This document shows positions 1 to 7,322 of a stretch of DNA of 18,044 nt, piece after piece. The stretch spans positions 1-18,044 of the forward strand of contig CALMFQ010000315.1 of assembly GCA_937863215.1 (NCBI GenBank). Direction: 5' to 3'. Source of the DNA: an uncultured Pseudomonadota bacterium. Its GTDB lineage: Bacteria > Pseudomonadota > Gammaproteobacteria > Burkholderiales > SCOH01. Numbering within the stretch: position 1 is the stretch's first letter; the number at the start of each line of letters is the position of its first letter. The notes below the pieces were generated by a model that made no database searches, was not told the DNA's origin, and saw only the letters and a program-made list of their open reading frames with translations. A program made the translations under genes and the position numbers.

Positions 1-1876
1 CTATGGCGCTGTTCAGGCGTGATTGAAGCGCGAGTTTGCTGCGATCGACATCGCGCAGATGGCCTATGTCGCTATAGAACTGCACATTGTTGCGGCCGGC
101 GGTCTTGGCATAGTACATCGTGCTGTCGGCTGCGGACATGAGTGCTTCTTCGTCTTCTGCGTCGTCGGGGAATACGGAAATACCGATGCTGATGGTTGAT
201 CGAGTCTCAAGCCCGTCAATCAGAACGCCTTCGCGGGCAATTTCGCGTAAGCGCTCGGCGATATTGCGTAGTGGCGTCAGGGTAGCGAGGTCGGGAATCA
301 GCACAACGAATTCGTCGCCACCCCATCTGGCCAGTGTATCGATGTCGCGCAGCACAGATCTGAGTTGCCTGGATAGATTGACCAGAACCTGATCCCCGGC
401 CGTATGGCCGAACGTATCGTTGATTTGTTTGAAGTGATCCAGATCGATAAAGCCAAGGGCGACTTTCAGATTGTTGCGTTTGGCTCTTACCAGTGCCTGA
501 TGCAGCAAATCGTCCAGCAGCATCCGGTTGGGCAGGTGTGTGAGCGAGTCGTATAGTGCAAGCTGAGTAATGTGCTTTTCGTGCAGGTAGGCCGAGGTGA
601 TGTCGCGCAGTATCCCCTTGATCGATACCAGTCGTCCGCCGGGGGCATGGTGGGCGATCAGTTTCGCTTCAACCCACAGATTGTCATTGTTTGGCTGCGG
701 CATACGGAAGCGGACCGAGTTTGTTTGCTCATCGGTTTGCGCCAATATGTCAATCGCAGTTTGAAGTTTGTCGCGATCCTCGTTGGCGATCCAGTGAATC
801 AGGCGGCGACCATAGTCGCGTTCGATGTTCGTCGGATCGATATCGCGCAATTTGGCCCAGGCGCGAGTGGTGTTGAGCAGTATGCCTTCCGGGGACAGAT
901 CAACAACCGCTTCTTCCAGTAGATTGAGCGACTCCAGCATGGTTTTCTGGCGCGCTTCTTCTTGCGTCAGATGGGAGACGTCACGCATTTGCGCAACTAT
1001 GCTGCGACCATTGCCGCTTTCATCGGGCAACGCTTGCAGGCGGGTAATGAAGTAATACTGATTGCTGCCCAGATCGAGAGAGATTTTCTGCGTTTCACTG
1101 CCTCCGTGCTCTAGCAGCTTTTCGGAGATACGCATGAATCTGTTGGCGATCTCCGCTGGCAGCGCATGTTTGAGCAGCTTGCCGCGCAGTTCGATTGCCG
1201 GCATGGCCGGGTGGCTGGCCCAGATGTTCTGAATTACGCCGCCCGGATCAAACTCGAATACCATGTCTTCGGTTGCCCCGACCAGGGCTGCGAGACGTTG
1301 ATGATTGGCGGCAGAGGTGCGGGCGGCCCGTTGTTGTGTGAGTGCCAGAGCGATGTCGGTGGTGATGGCGGTGAGCACCTTGAACTCGACCGGGTGCCAC
1401 TGGTGCTTCGGGCGCGGGCTCAATAGCGCGAGAAATCCTTCCGGCTCTCCGCCTGCCAAGAGTGGGATGCAGACAACGCTGACGGGGTTGCTTGGCGAAA
1501 ATAGCGAGCGCTCCGGTGCCGGTAGCTCGTTGCCATTACGAACAAACAGCATGCCGGCATGCAATGTATCGGCCAGATCGGGATAGCGTGCGTATTGCAG
1601 CGGCATGCCGGGCGGGAAACCTGCCAAGCCTCCGGTGCGGGTCCAGCTGGATTGCGGGTGCGCATCGTGGCCATGATCAGTATCGACAAACAGAATGCAG
1701 AGATTGCTTTCCGTTACCTCGCCGAGAATATGTACAATTTCGGCAAATACTGCATCGTCCGCACAGTCCAGCAATTGTGACGTAACACCTTCCAGCGCAC
1801 CGAGGTAGCGCTTGTAGAGGTTCAGTTCGTCGTCTCGGCTGTCCAGCAGAGCGCTAGGGGGGGACTGCGGTTTCAT
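1..1876 (-). CDS. GAF-PAS-PAS-GGDEF signalling protein (diguanylate cyclase), 3' end cut by window edge
   Basis: Probable cytoplasmic sensor that makes the second messenger cyclic-di-GMP. At least 625 codons are present and the frame is still open at base 1. Reading the minus strand: residues about 20-185 look like a GAF domain (ending in a helix FKVLTAITTDIALAL), about 195-315 and 330-440 look like two PAS domains (the second ending in the PAC-like SIKGILRDITSAYLHEKH), and a GGDEF domain begins near residue 445 at DSLTHLPNR. The active-site motif GGDEF is intact at residues 519-523. It is preceded by RDID exactly five residues upstream, the RxxD inhibitory I-site for product feedback. No transmembrane segment is seen. 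The reading after the GGDEF domain (RSKLALQSRLNSAI) resembles the linker that often leads into an EAL phosphodiesterase domain, but that part lies outside the window. The ATG at 1876 has a weak ribosome site (GGCAGGT). Domain calls are by motif; the GGDEF call is secure, the GAF and PAS limits are approximate. Confidence 0.9.
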   Translation of the reverse strand, partial: MKPQSPPSALLDSRDDELNLYKRYLGALEGVTSQLLDCADDAVFAEIVHILGEVTESNLCILFVDTDHGHDAHPQSSWTRTGGLAGFPPGMPLQYARYPDLADTLHAGMLFVRNGNELPAPERSLFSPSNPVSVVCIPLLAGGEPEGFLALLSPRPKHQWHPVEFKVLTAITTDIALALTQQRAARTSAANHQRLAALVGATEDMVFEFDPGGVIQNIWASHPAMPAIELRGKLLKHALPAEIANRFMRISEKLLEHGGSETQKISLDLGSNQYYFITRLQALPDESGNGRSIVAQMRDVSHLTQEEARQKTMLESLNLLEEAVVDLSPEGILLNTTRAWAKLRDIDPTNIERDYGRRLIHWIANEDRDKLQTAIDILAQTDEQTNSVRFRMPQPNNDNLWVEAKLIAHHAPGGRLVSIKGILRDITSAYLHEKHITQLALYDSLTHLPNRMLLDDLLHQALVRAKRNNLKVALGFIDLDHFKQINDTFGHTAGDQVLVNLSRQLRSVLRDIDTLARWGGDEFVVLIPDLATLTPLRNIAERLREIAREGVLIDGLETRSTISIGISVFPDDAEDEEALMSAADSTMYYAKTAGRNNVQFYSDIGHLRDVDRSKLALQSRLNSAI

Positions 1877-1905
1877 ACCTGCCAGTTTGGTCGCAAGGTA
1901 CTGGA

Positions 1906-1934
1906 ATTATTGACGCAGGACTGCAGACCCGCAA
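1906..1934 (-). promoter_or_regulatory. Candidate sigma-70 promoter of the GGDEF gene
   Basis: On the minus strand, TTGCGG (1929-1934) and AATAAT (1906-1911) are separated by exactly 17 bases, with transcription expected to begin near 1899, about 23 bases before the ATG at 1876. The -10 matches consensus at five of six positions and the -35 at three of six. The -35 lies inside the downstream arm of the hairpin behind topA. Inferred by eye only. Confidence 0.35.
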
Positions 1935-1969
1935 GTCTTCGCTCTTGCCGATGACTTGCGGTCCTGCGT
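1913..1969 (-). terminator. Long two-step hairpin downstream of topA
   Basis: A perfect 9-bp stem (ACGCAGGAC at 1913-1921 with GTCCTGCGT at 1961-1969) encloses a perfect 8-bp stem (CGCAAGTC at 1930-1937 with GACTTGCG at 1953-1960). An 8-base bulge lies on one side only (1922-1929), and the loop is 15 bases. It starts 11 bases after the topA stop codon. There is no clear T-run after the stem on the minus strand, so it may be a transcript-stabilising or processing structure rather than a true intrinsic terminator. Confidence 0.4.
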
Positions 1970-1980
1970 ATCTCTTGTTG

Positions 1981-4272
1981 TTACGTGCTCTCCGGAGGAG
2001 CTACCGATTCGGTGTGGCCACATTCCTTCTGTGGGCAGACTTTCTCGGTGCCGCGCCGCTTGGTCGTTTTCAGCGTCATGATCGGCCAACCGCATTTCGG
2101 GCATGGTTCGTTGATTGGCGGATTCCAGGTGGCGTATTTGCAGTCCGGATAGGTATTGCATGAGTAGAACATCTTGCCATACCGGCTCTTGCGCTCGATC
2201 AGTGTTCCCTTCTTGCATTCCGGGCAGGTTACGCCAGTATCCTTGGGCTTTTCCAGCGGCTCAATGTGCTTGCATTTCGGGTAAGCGGAACAGCCAATAA
2301 ATTTGCCGTACGGCCCCTGCTTGATGACCAGTGGGCTATTGCATTTCGGGCATTCGCGGCCTTCGACAATGGTCGGAGCTTCTTCTGCGGCGGCCTGATC
2401 TTCGTTCAGGTTACGCGTGTAGTCGCACTCCGGATAACCGGTACAACCGACAAACTTGCCGCGCTTGCCGAGGCGGATCGCCAGTGGTTTGCTGCATTTC
2501 GGGCAGGCCTCATCCAGTGCTTCCTGAGTGATTTCCTGACGCGAAATATTCTGTTTTTCTTCGACCTGCTGGTGAAAGCCGTTCCAGAATTCATCCAGCA
2601 CCGGCACCCACTCCCGCTCGCCATTGGCGATTTCATCCAGCTTGTCTTCCAGCTTGGCGGTAAAGTTGTAATCAACGTATGTGGCGAAGTGCTCGGTCAG
2701 AAACTTGTTGACGACTTCGCCCACGTCGGTCGGTGCAAAGCGTTTCTTGTCGAGAATGACGTATTCCCGGTCTTTTAGTGTGGAGATAATGCTGGCGTAG
2801 GTCGATGGCCGGCCGATGCCGAATTCTTCCAGTGCCTTGACCAGGCTCGCTTCCGAATAGCGTGGCGGTGGCTGGGTAAAGTGTTGTTCGCCGAACAGTT
2901 TGTCGACTGGAATCTGCTCGTCCAGTTCCAGCGCTGGCAGGCGCGCGTCGCCTTCCTCTTCGACATCGTCGGCGTCTTCCTGATAGACCGCAATGAACCC
3001 GGGGAAGGTAAGTACCTGGCCGCTGGCGCGGAACAACGTGGTAATTTCGTCGCCGACTGCCAGGTCGAGGCTGGTGGTGTCGAACCTGGCTGGCGCCATC
3101 TGGCACGACAGTGTGCGCTTCCAGATCATTTCATACAGCTTGAATTGCTCTGGCGACAGATAGGCCTTGACGGCTTCCGGGGTACGCGTGATCGATGTGG
3201 GACGGATCGCCTCGTGCGCTTCCTGCGCATTCTTCGATTTGTTTTTGTAGGTGACCGGTGCTGCGGGCAGGTAATCGGCGTCGAAATTGCTGCTGATATA
3301 GTCGCGGATTTCGACTACCGCTTCGTTGGCCAGCGCCACCGAGTCGGTACGCATATAGGTGATCAAGCCGGTAATGCCGCCGCCGACATCGATCCCCTCG
3401 TACAACTGTTGCGCGGTACGCATGGTGCGGTCGGTGGTCATGCCCAGTTTGCGCACGGCCTCCTGTTGCATCGTAGACGTGGTGAAAGGTGCAGTTGGAT
3501 TGCGGGTTTTCTTTCGCTTATCGACTTTGACGACGCGCGCGCTGTTGCCCGAAGCGCTAATGGCATCCAGCACTTCCTTCTGCCGCGCTTCGTTATTGAT
3601 GCTGAATTGTTCGAGCTTTTCACCGCGGAACTGGAACAGCTTGGCGCCGAACTTCTGTCGGCCCTTGTGGCTGTCCATGTGGATGGTCCAGTACTCCTCC
3701 TGCTTGAACGCACGGATTTCCATCTCGCGTTCGCAAATCAGGCGTAGTGCCGGGCTCTGTACCCGGCCGGCGGACAGGCCGCGGCGGATTTTCTTCCACA
3801 ACAGTGGCGACAGGTTGAAGCCAACCAGATAGTCGAGCGCCCGTCGCGCCTGCTGGGCGTTTACCAGATCCATCGAGACCGAGCGCGGGTTTGCCACTGC
3901 ATCCTTGACTGCGGTCTGGGTGATTTCATGGAAAACCACGCGCTGCACGTTCTTGTCGGCAATCAGCTTCTTGTTGCGCAGGATTTCCAGGATATGCCAG
4001 GCAATCGCTTCCCCTTCGCGGTCCGGATCCGTTGCCAGATAGACGTTGTCGACTTCGGCGACGGCGGCGGAGATGGCATCGACATGCTTGCTGTTACGGC
4101 TGATCAGTTCGTATTTCATGGCGAACTGCTTGCCCGGATCGACTGCACCCTGTTTGGGCACCAGATCGCGTACGTGGCCGTAAGATGCAAGGATTTCGAA
4201 ATCCTTGCCGAGATATTTCTTCAGGGTTTTCGCCTTCGATGGCGATTCGACGATCAATAGACTGGATGACAT
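1981..4272 (-). CDS. topA: DNA topoisomerase I (type IA)
   Basis: Relaxes negatively supercoiled DNA by single-strand breakage, through a 5'-phosphotyrosine link, in the cytoplasm. The protein is 763 residues from the ATG at 4272. The N-terminus LLIVESPSKAKTLKKYLG carries the Toprim glutamate, and the Toprim acidic motif DPDREGE lies near residues 82-88. The catalytic tyrosine is Y306 in TYMRTDS. Four C-terminal zinc-ribbon modules, each with four cysteines, follow from about residue 590 to 751. The length is close to what I recall for neisserial TopA (about 770) and shorter than E. coli (865). An in-frame TTG at 4284 could add four residues, but MSSSLLIVESPSK fits the family start better. 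Neither start has a strong Shine-Dalgarno sequence. It follows smg in the same direction, with a terminator-like hairpin 15 bases upstream of the ATG. Confidence 0.98.
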   Translation of the reverse strand: MSSSLLIVESPSKAKTLKKYLGKDFEILASYGHVRDLVPKQGAVDPGKQFAMKYELISRNSKHVDAISAAVAEVDNVYLATDPDREGEAIAWHILEILRNKKLIADKNVQRVVFHEITQTAVKDAVANPRSVSMDLVNAQQARRALDYLVGFNLSPLLWKKIRRGLSAGRVQSPALRLICEREMEIRAFKQEEYWTIHMDSHKGRQKFGAKLFQFRGEKLEQFSINNEARQKEVLDAISASGNSARVVKVDKRKKTRNPTAPFTTSTMQQEAVRKLGMTTDRTMRTAQQLYEGIDVGGGITGLITYMRTDSVALANEAVVEIRDYISSNFDADYLPAAPVTYKNKSKNAQEAHEAIRPTSITRTPEAVKAYLSPEQFKLYEMIWKRTLSCQMAPARFDTTSLDLAVGDEITTLFRASGQVLTFPGFIAVYQEDADDVEEEGDARLPALELDEQIPVDKLFGEQHFTQPPPRYSEASLVKALEEFGIGRPSTYASIISTLKDREYVILDKKRFAPTDVGEVVNKFLTEHFATYVDYNFTAKLEDKLDEIANGEREWVPVLDEFWNGFHQQVEEKQNISRQEITQEALDEACPKCSKPLAIRLGKRGKFVGCTGYPECDYTRNLNEDQAAAEEAPTIVEGRECPKCNSPLVIKQGPYGKFIGCSAYPKCKHIEPLEKPKDTGVTCPECKKGTLIERKSRYGKMFYSCNTYPDCKYATWNPPINEPCPKCGWPIMTLKTTKRRGTEKVCPQKECGHTESVAPPEST

Positions 4273-4281
4273 AGGTTCACA

Positions 4282-4304
4282 CAAAAAATGCGCGGTAAGC
4301 GCAT
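4282..4304 (-). terminator. Intrinsic terminator or attenuator between smg and topA
   Basis: On the minus strand, ATGCGC (4299-4304) and GCGCAT (4288-4293) form a 6-bp stem with the 5-base loop TTACC, and the run of T residues (4283-4288) begins at the stem base. This is the classic rho-independent layout, although the stem is short. It lies about 66 bases after the smg stop and ends about 10 bases before the topA ATG. It could therefore end the LysM-dprA-smg transcript or act in the topA leader. Confidence 0.55.
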
Positions 4305-4370
4305 CAAAATGGTTGCTTTTGAGAGGACCTGCCAGTGTTTTACAACCGCTGGCGGCACGGCTAAATCGAG

Positions 4371-4820
4371 TTAGTGCATGTGGTAAGGTTTATGGCTGAG
4401 GAGTTCGCCAATCAGCAGTGCATCGAGAGTAACCTGTTGATTCCACAGCACGATCAGTGCCGTCAACTTGGTTGGCTCAATGCCGACCTCATGCGCATCA
4501 AGCGCCATCAGCCGGTCGATGATCAGTTCACGCTGTGCCGGGGTGATTGCATCGGCATGCTCAAGAAAACTGAGAAAATGCAGGCTTTCCTCACTCAGTC
4601 GATCTGTTTCTTCCTTGGTAAATACACGGATTCCGGCGCCATCGCTGATATCGCGGTAGCACTCGCTCTGCTCGTCCAGGTCGGCGAGCCAATCCAGTGC
4701 TTCATGTACTTCGGCATTGTCGAATCCTGCTGCAAGCAGTTTGCGCGACAAGGTACTCAGGTCAGGCCGGTAGCCTGAACCATAATAATTCTCAAACAAA
4801 AAAACCAGGACGTCGAACAT
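4371..4820 (-). CDS. smg: Smg family protein (DUF494)
   Basis: A small protein of 149 residues starting MFDVLVFLFENYYGSGYRPD, the typical opening of the DUF494/Smg family (E. coli Smg is about 157 residues). The biochemical role is unknown; the family is recognised mainly by its conserved place beside dprA, def and fmt, as here. The sequence is mostly helical and acidic in the middle, with no signal peptide, membrane segment or obvious catalytic motif. The frame stays open upstream to 4886, but the family start at 4820 matches precisely and the upstream 22 codons do not look like Smg. It lies 106 bases after dprA and is probably cotranscribed with it. The ribosome-binding site is weak (GCGAG, about six bases before the ATG). 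Confidence 0.93.
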   Translation of the reverse strand: MFDVLVFLFENYYGSGYRPDLSTLSRKLLAAGFDNAEVHEALDWLADLDEQSECYRDISDGAGIRVFTKEETDRLSEESLHFLSFLEHADAITPAQRELIIDRLMALDAHEVGIEPTKLTALIVLWNQQVTLDALLIGELLSHKPYHMH

Positions 4821-4897
4821 AGTGTACTCGCAACGGTAGGCACAACTGCACAGTCCGGCTGCACCTGTTTTGCCATCATTAATCAAACCGGCATGTT

Positions 4898-4914
4898 GCT
4901 GGCTTTTCGCCAGC
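4898..4914 (-). other. Short hairpin between dprA and smg
   Basis: GCTGGC (4898-4903) and GCCAGC (4909-4914) form a perfect 6-bp stem around a 5-base loop, 12 bases after the dprA stop codon. No T-run follows on the minus strand, so termination is unlikely. It may affect transcript stability or partial read-through into smg. Confidence 0.3.
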
Positions 4915-4926
4915 GTTTCAGGATCG

Positions 4927-6030
4927 CTATCGGCTGATTTGCTGATAACGTCCGCCGGGCAGGCAGGACACCAATCCTTCTAACTCCAGTTTTAACAGAA
5001 TGGCGCATACCTTATCAACCGTCAAGCCGGTGCGCTCACACAGCGTATCGACATCGGTCGGGTCGAAGCCGAGCGCTGGCAACAGCGCCACCGCATCGGC
5101 ATCGACCGGTACTGTGCCCGCTGCCTCGCCGACACTCTCCGGCGCAGGCAGGTTCCAGCGTAATTCTTCGAGAATATCCGCTGCCGTTTCCACCAGTTTT
5201 GCCCCTTGCTTGATCAGCAAGTGACACCCCTTCGATTGCGGCGAATGAATCGAGCCGGGGATTGCCAGCACCTCCCGGCCTTGCTCTGCTGCCAGTCGTG
5301 CCGTTACCAGTGAGCCACTGTTGAGGGTCGATTCGACGACCAGACAGCCAAGACTCAAGCCACTGATGATGCGATTGCGGCGCGGGAAGTTTCCTGCCAG
5401 CGGTTGTGTGCCCAGTGGAAATTCGGAGATTATCAGCCCGGATTGTGACAAACGGCGTGCCAGATCGTGATTGCTGGCTGGATATACCCGATCCAGTCCG
5501 GTGCCGACTACGGCGATGCTGCTGCCTCTACCATCCAGGCCGCCTTCGTGTGCGGCGCGATCGATGCCGGCTGCCATGCCGCTGACAATCGTCACACCGG
5601 CCTGACTCAGGTGCCGGGCAAAGTTTCTGGCGTTTTGCCGTCCCTGTTCGGTGGCGTTGCGGCTACCGACGATTGCAATTGCCGCCTGATTCAGCAGGCG
5701 CAAATCGCCTTTGCTGTACAGCAGTGGCGGAGGGGCAGCAATTTGCAGTAGCTTTTGTGGGTAATCCGTATCCGCCAGCGTAACAATATCGTTACCGGGT
5801 GTGCCGAGCCAGTCGCGCGTCTCCTGAAGCAGAGCCGAGGCGCTGTCGGCAGCAATGGCTCGCGCAAGTTGTTGCGGGACATGGCGGGAAAGGGTTGCGA
5901 CCGAGCTGTTGAGAATGTTTTCCGGGTCGCCGAGTTCCTGCAGCAGCAAAACGAAGGTTGCTGGCCCGACTCCTGGAACCAGGCTCAGCCGCAGCCATGA
6001 TTCCAGTTCCGGGGCAATGGCCTGGTTCAA
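4927..6030 (-). CDS. dprA: DNA-processing protein DprA/Smf
   Basis: Binds incoming single-stranded DNA during natural transformation and loads RecA onto it, in the cytoplasm. The protein has 367 residues. An N-terminal helix-hairpin-helix-like segment (LVPGVGPATF, about 17-26) precedes the Rossmann-like DprA core. Core motifs include GSRNAT (122-127), SGMAAGID (150-157) and FPRRNRIISG (215-224). A C-terminal winged-helix-like segment covers about 310-360. The start is a TTG at 6030 whose last two bases lie in the TGA stop of the LysM gene (TTGA overlap), so translational coupling is likely. No ATG exists near the expected N-terminus. Length and domains are normal. Presence of dprA hints at competence, but other competence genes are not in the window. 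Confidence 0.96.
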   Translation of the reverse strand: MNQAIAPELESWLRLSLVPGVGPATFVLLLQELGDPENILNSSVATLSRHVPQQLARAIAADSASALLQETRDWLGTPGNDIVTLADTDYPQKLLQIAAPPPLLYSKGDLRLLNQAAIAIVGSRNATEQGRQNARNFARHLSQAGVTIVSGMAAGIDRAAHEGGLDGRGSSIAVVGTGLDRVYPASNHDLARRLSQSGLIISEFPLGTQPLAGNFPRRNRIISGLSLGCLVVESTLNSGSLVTARLAAEQGREVLAIPGSIHSPQSKGCHLLIKQGAKLVETAADILEELRWNLPAPESVGEAAGTVPVDADAVALLPALGFDPTDVDTLCERTGLTVDKVCAILLKLELEGLVSCLPGGRYQQISR

Positions 6031-7079
6031 GGCTTGTGGATCTCGTCGAGTACGTTGACCGGCGTTTGCACGTTCAGGATCAGTGCATAGGAAACCCGCT
6101 CAAAGGTACGGAAGACAAAGGCATAGCCGTTGAGCTCTGCCGGAGTGTACAGATCCGGTTCCTTGGGCGACTCTTTTCGGATTTTGCGGCCATGTTTGTA
6201 CAGTGCCAGTACGTGGCCGGGTTCGGCGCCGTCCTTGTTGCCGCGATTGACGACGATTACGCCGTATTGCCCTGCCTCGGCGACGCCGCCGTAGGTGGAG
6301 ATGACCTTGCCGCCAAAGTCGCTGGCCGGCGCGTGTGGTACGTAACTGAAGACCTCGTTGCGGTGCGCCGGCACCAGCCGGTCGCCAATGTTGATTTCCT
6401 GTTTGACCTTCAGGATGCGCAGCGTCGAAACCTGATCCTTCTGGCTCAGCAGTTTGGCATCGCCCAGATAGGTGGCTTCGTAGCCCAGATTTTCCTTGGT
6501 ATCAGGGTCAATCAGTGCTTTGCCGGGGCGGTAAACCTGCCAGATCTGGTTTGATTCGTTATCCGGGATGCCTACTGCATAGGCGTTTTCGCCTGGCGAT
6601 AGTACCACCCGGTCGTCGGACGCCTGGCCGATGCGCGGCGCAGTTTTGAGCTGGTCCGTACCAACTACCAGCGGTTGCGACAGGTACGGCTCGATTGCGG
6701 ACGGTGCGATGCTGCGAATTGCGAATTCGCCGCGGTCCTCGCTGCGGATGCGTGGCGATAAACGGGCCTCGCCACCGCTGCTGCCGCTGGCTTGCCTTTT
6801 GAGCAGCTTCAGGCGCGGCGAGCCGTCGGAATAGTCGAGCACGATCACGTCACCGGGATAGATCCAGTGCGGATTCTTGATTTCGTCCTTGTTCAGCCGC
6901 CAGATTTCCGGCCATCGCCACGGTTGCTTGAGGAAGCGTCCGGAAATATCCCATAAGGTATCGCCCTTTACCACCACATAGCGATCCGGCACATTGTCTG
7001 CCAGTTTCAGTTCATCTGCACTGGCGGGTGTGCCGGTCAGGCCTGCAAGGAGAAGTAGCGATATAATGGTTCTACGCAT
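6027..7079 (-). CDS. Secreted LysM-domain protein
   Basis: An exported protein of 350 residues that probably binds peptidoglycan in the periplasm. The first 21 residues form a signal peptide (MRRTIISLLLLAG...) with a signal peptidase I site after ASA at residue 21. A LysM domain follows at about 34-82 (YVVVKGDTLWDISGRFL ... WIYPGDVIVL). The remaining 260 or so residues contain no motif I can name. The ATG at 7079 was chosen because it gives the signal peptide and has AGG about ten bases upstream; the open frame reaches 7166. Its stop overlaps the TTG start of dprA. A LysM gene between def and dprA is a familiar arrangement in betaproteobacteria and gammaproteobacteria, but its tie to DNA uptake is not established. 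It is divergent from def. Confidence 0.93.
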   Translation of the reverse strand: MRRTIISLLLLAGLTGTPASADELKLADNVPDRYVVVKGDTLWDISGRFLKQPWRWPEIWRLNKDEIKNPHWIYPGDVIVLDYSDGSPRLKLLKRQASGSSGGEARLSPRIRSEDRGEFAIRSIAPSAIEPYLSQPLVVGTDQLKTAPRIGQASDDRVVLSPGENAYAVGIPDNESNQIWQVYRPGKALIDPDTKENLGYEATYLGDAKLLSQKDQVSTLRILKVKQEINIGDRLVPAHRNEVFSYVPHAPASDFGGKVISTYGGVAEAGQYGVIVVNRGNKDGAEPGHVLALYKHGRKIRKESPKEPDLYTPAELNGYAFVFRTFERVSYALILNVQTPVNVLDEIHKP

Positions 7080-7157
7080 CGGAATAAAGCCTCGTAGCTG
7101 AATGATGTGGCTGTCACGGCCATATCGTAACGGTTGACGACTTGCCGCATGCCCTTC

Positions 7158-7166
7158 TGCTATCAT
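7158..7166 (+). promoter_or_regulatory. Candidate extended -10 promoter for def-fmt
   Basis: TGCTATCAT is an extended -10 element (TGn followed by a hexamer matching TATAAT at five of six positions). No good -35 lies at the proper distance, which extended -10 promoters can tolerate. Transcription would start near 7173, giving def a leader of about 150 bases that includes the hairpin at 7238-7258. Inferred by eye. Confidence 0.3.
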
Positions 7167-7180
7167 CAGGGCGCGTTTGT

Positions 7181-7208
7181 CATATAGTTATAGGCGACAA
7201 AGCGGCAA
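7181..7208 (-). promoter_or_regulatory. Candidate promoter for the LysM-dprA-smg unit
   Basis: On the minus strand TTGCCG (7203-7208) and TATATG (7181-7186) are 16 bases apart, with a predicted start near 7174 and a leader of about 95 bases to the LysM ATG. Matches are moderate. It would face and overlap the candidate def promoter. Confidence 0.28.
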
Positions 7209-7237
7209 ATGCCGGTAAGCAAAACCGGGAAGAATCA

Positions 7238-7258
7238 CAGTACGGGCTGGCCGTACTG
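7238..7258 (+). other. Perfect hairpin in the def leader
   Basis: CAGTACGG (7238-7245) and CCGTACTG (7251-7258) make a perfect 8-bp stem with the 5-base loop GCTGG, 64 bases before the def ATG. No T-run follows directly, although a pyrimidine-rich stretch (TTTAAGTATTTTCTT) lies 13 bases on. It could be a regulatory mRNA structure or a protein-binding inverted repeat. Confidence 0.4.
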
Positions 7259-7322
7259 ATGGCGTAACTCTTTAAGTATTTTCTTAGATTCTGCAATTAA
7301 TTGTTTCAAGTGGCAAGCAAAG

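Larger units (their letters stand above)
7080..7322. promoter_or_regulatory. Divergent intergenic region between the LysM gene and def
   Basis: A 243-base non-coding stretch that must hold the promoters for the leftward LysM-dprA-smg unit and the rightward def-fmt unit. The last 60 bases before def are AT-rich compared with the surroundings. I see candidate promoter elements for each direction and a perfect hairpin (listed separately), but no riboswitch or small gene that I can recognise. Confidence 0.6.

Noticed and set aside
1857..1863. Run of seven G near the start of the GGDEF gene, a possible phase-variation tract
   Set aside because: Seven bases is short for slippage switching and there is no other sign of variability; repeat sequencing of isolates would be needed to raise it.
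2881..3747. A 288-codon plus-strand open frame opposite topA
   Set aside because: topA is intact with all catalytic motifs; the antisense product matches no family and lacks start signals.
4821..4886. Longer smg start at 4886
   Set aside because: The 22 extra residues are not part of the Smg family, and the start MFDVLVFLFENY at 4820 is the conserved one.
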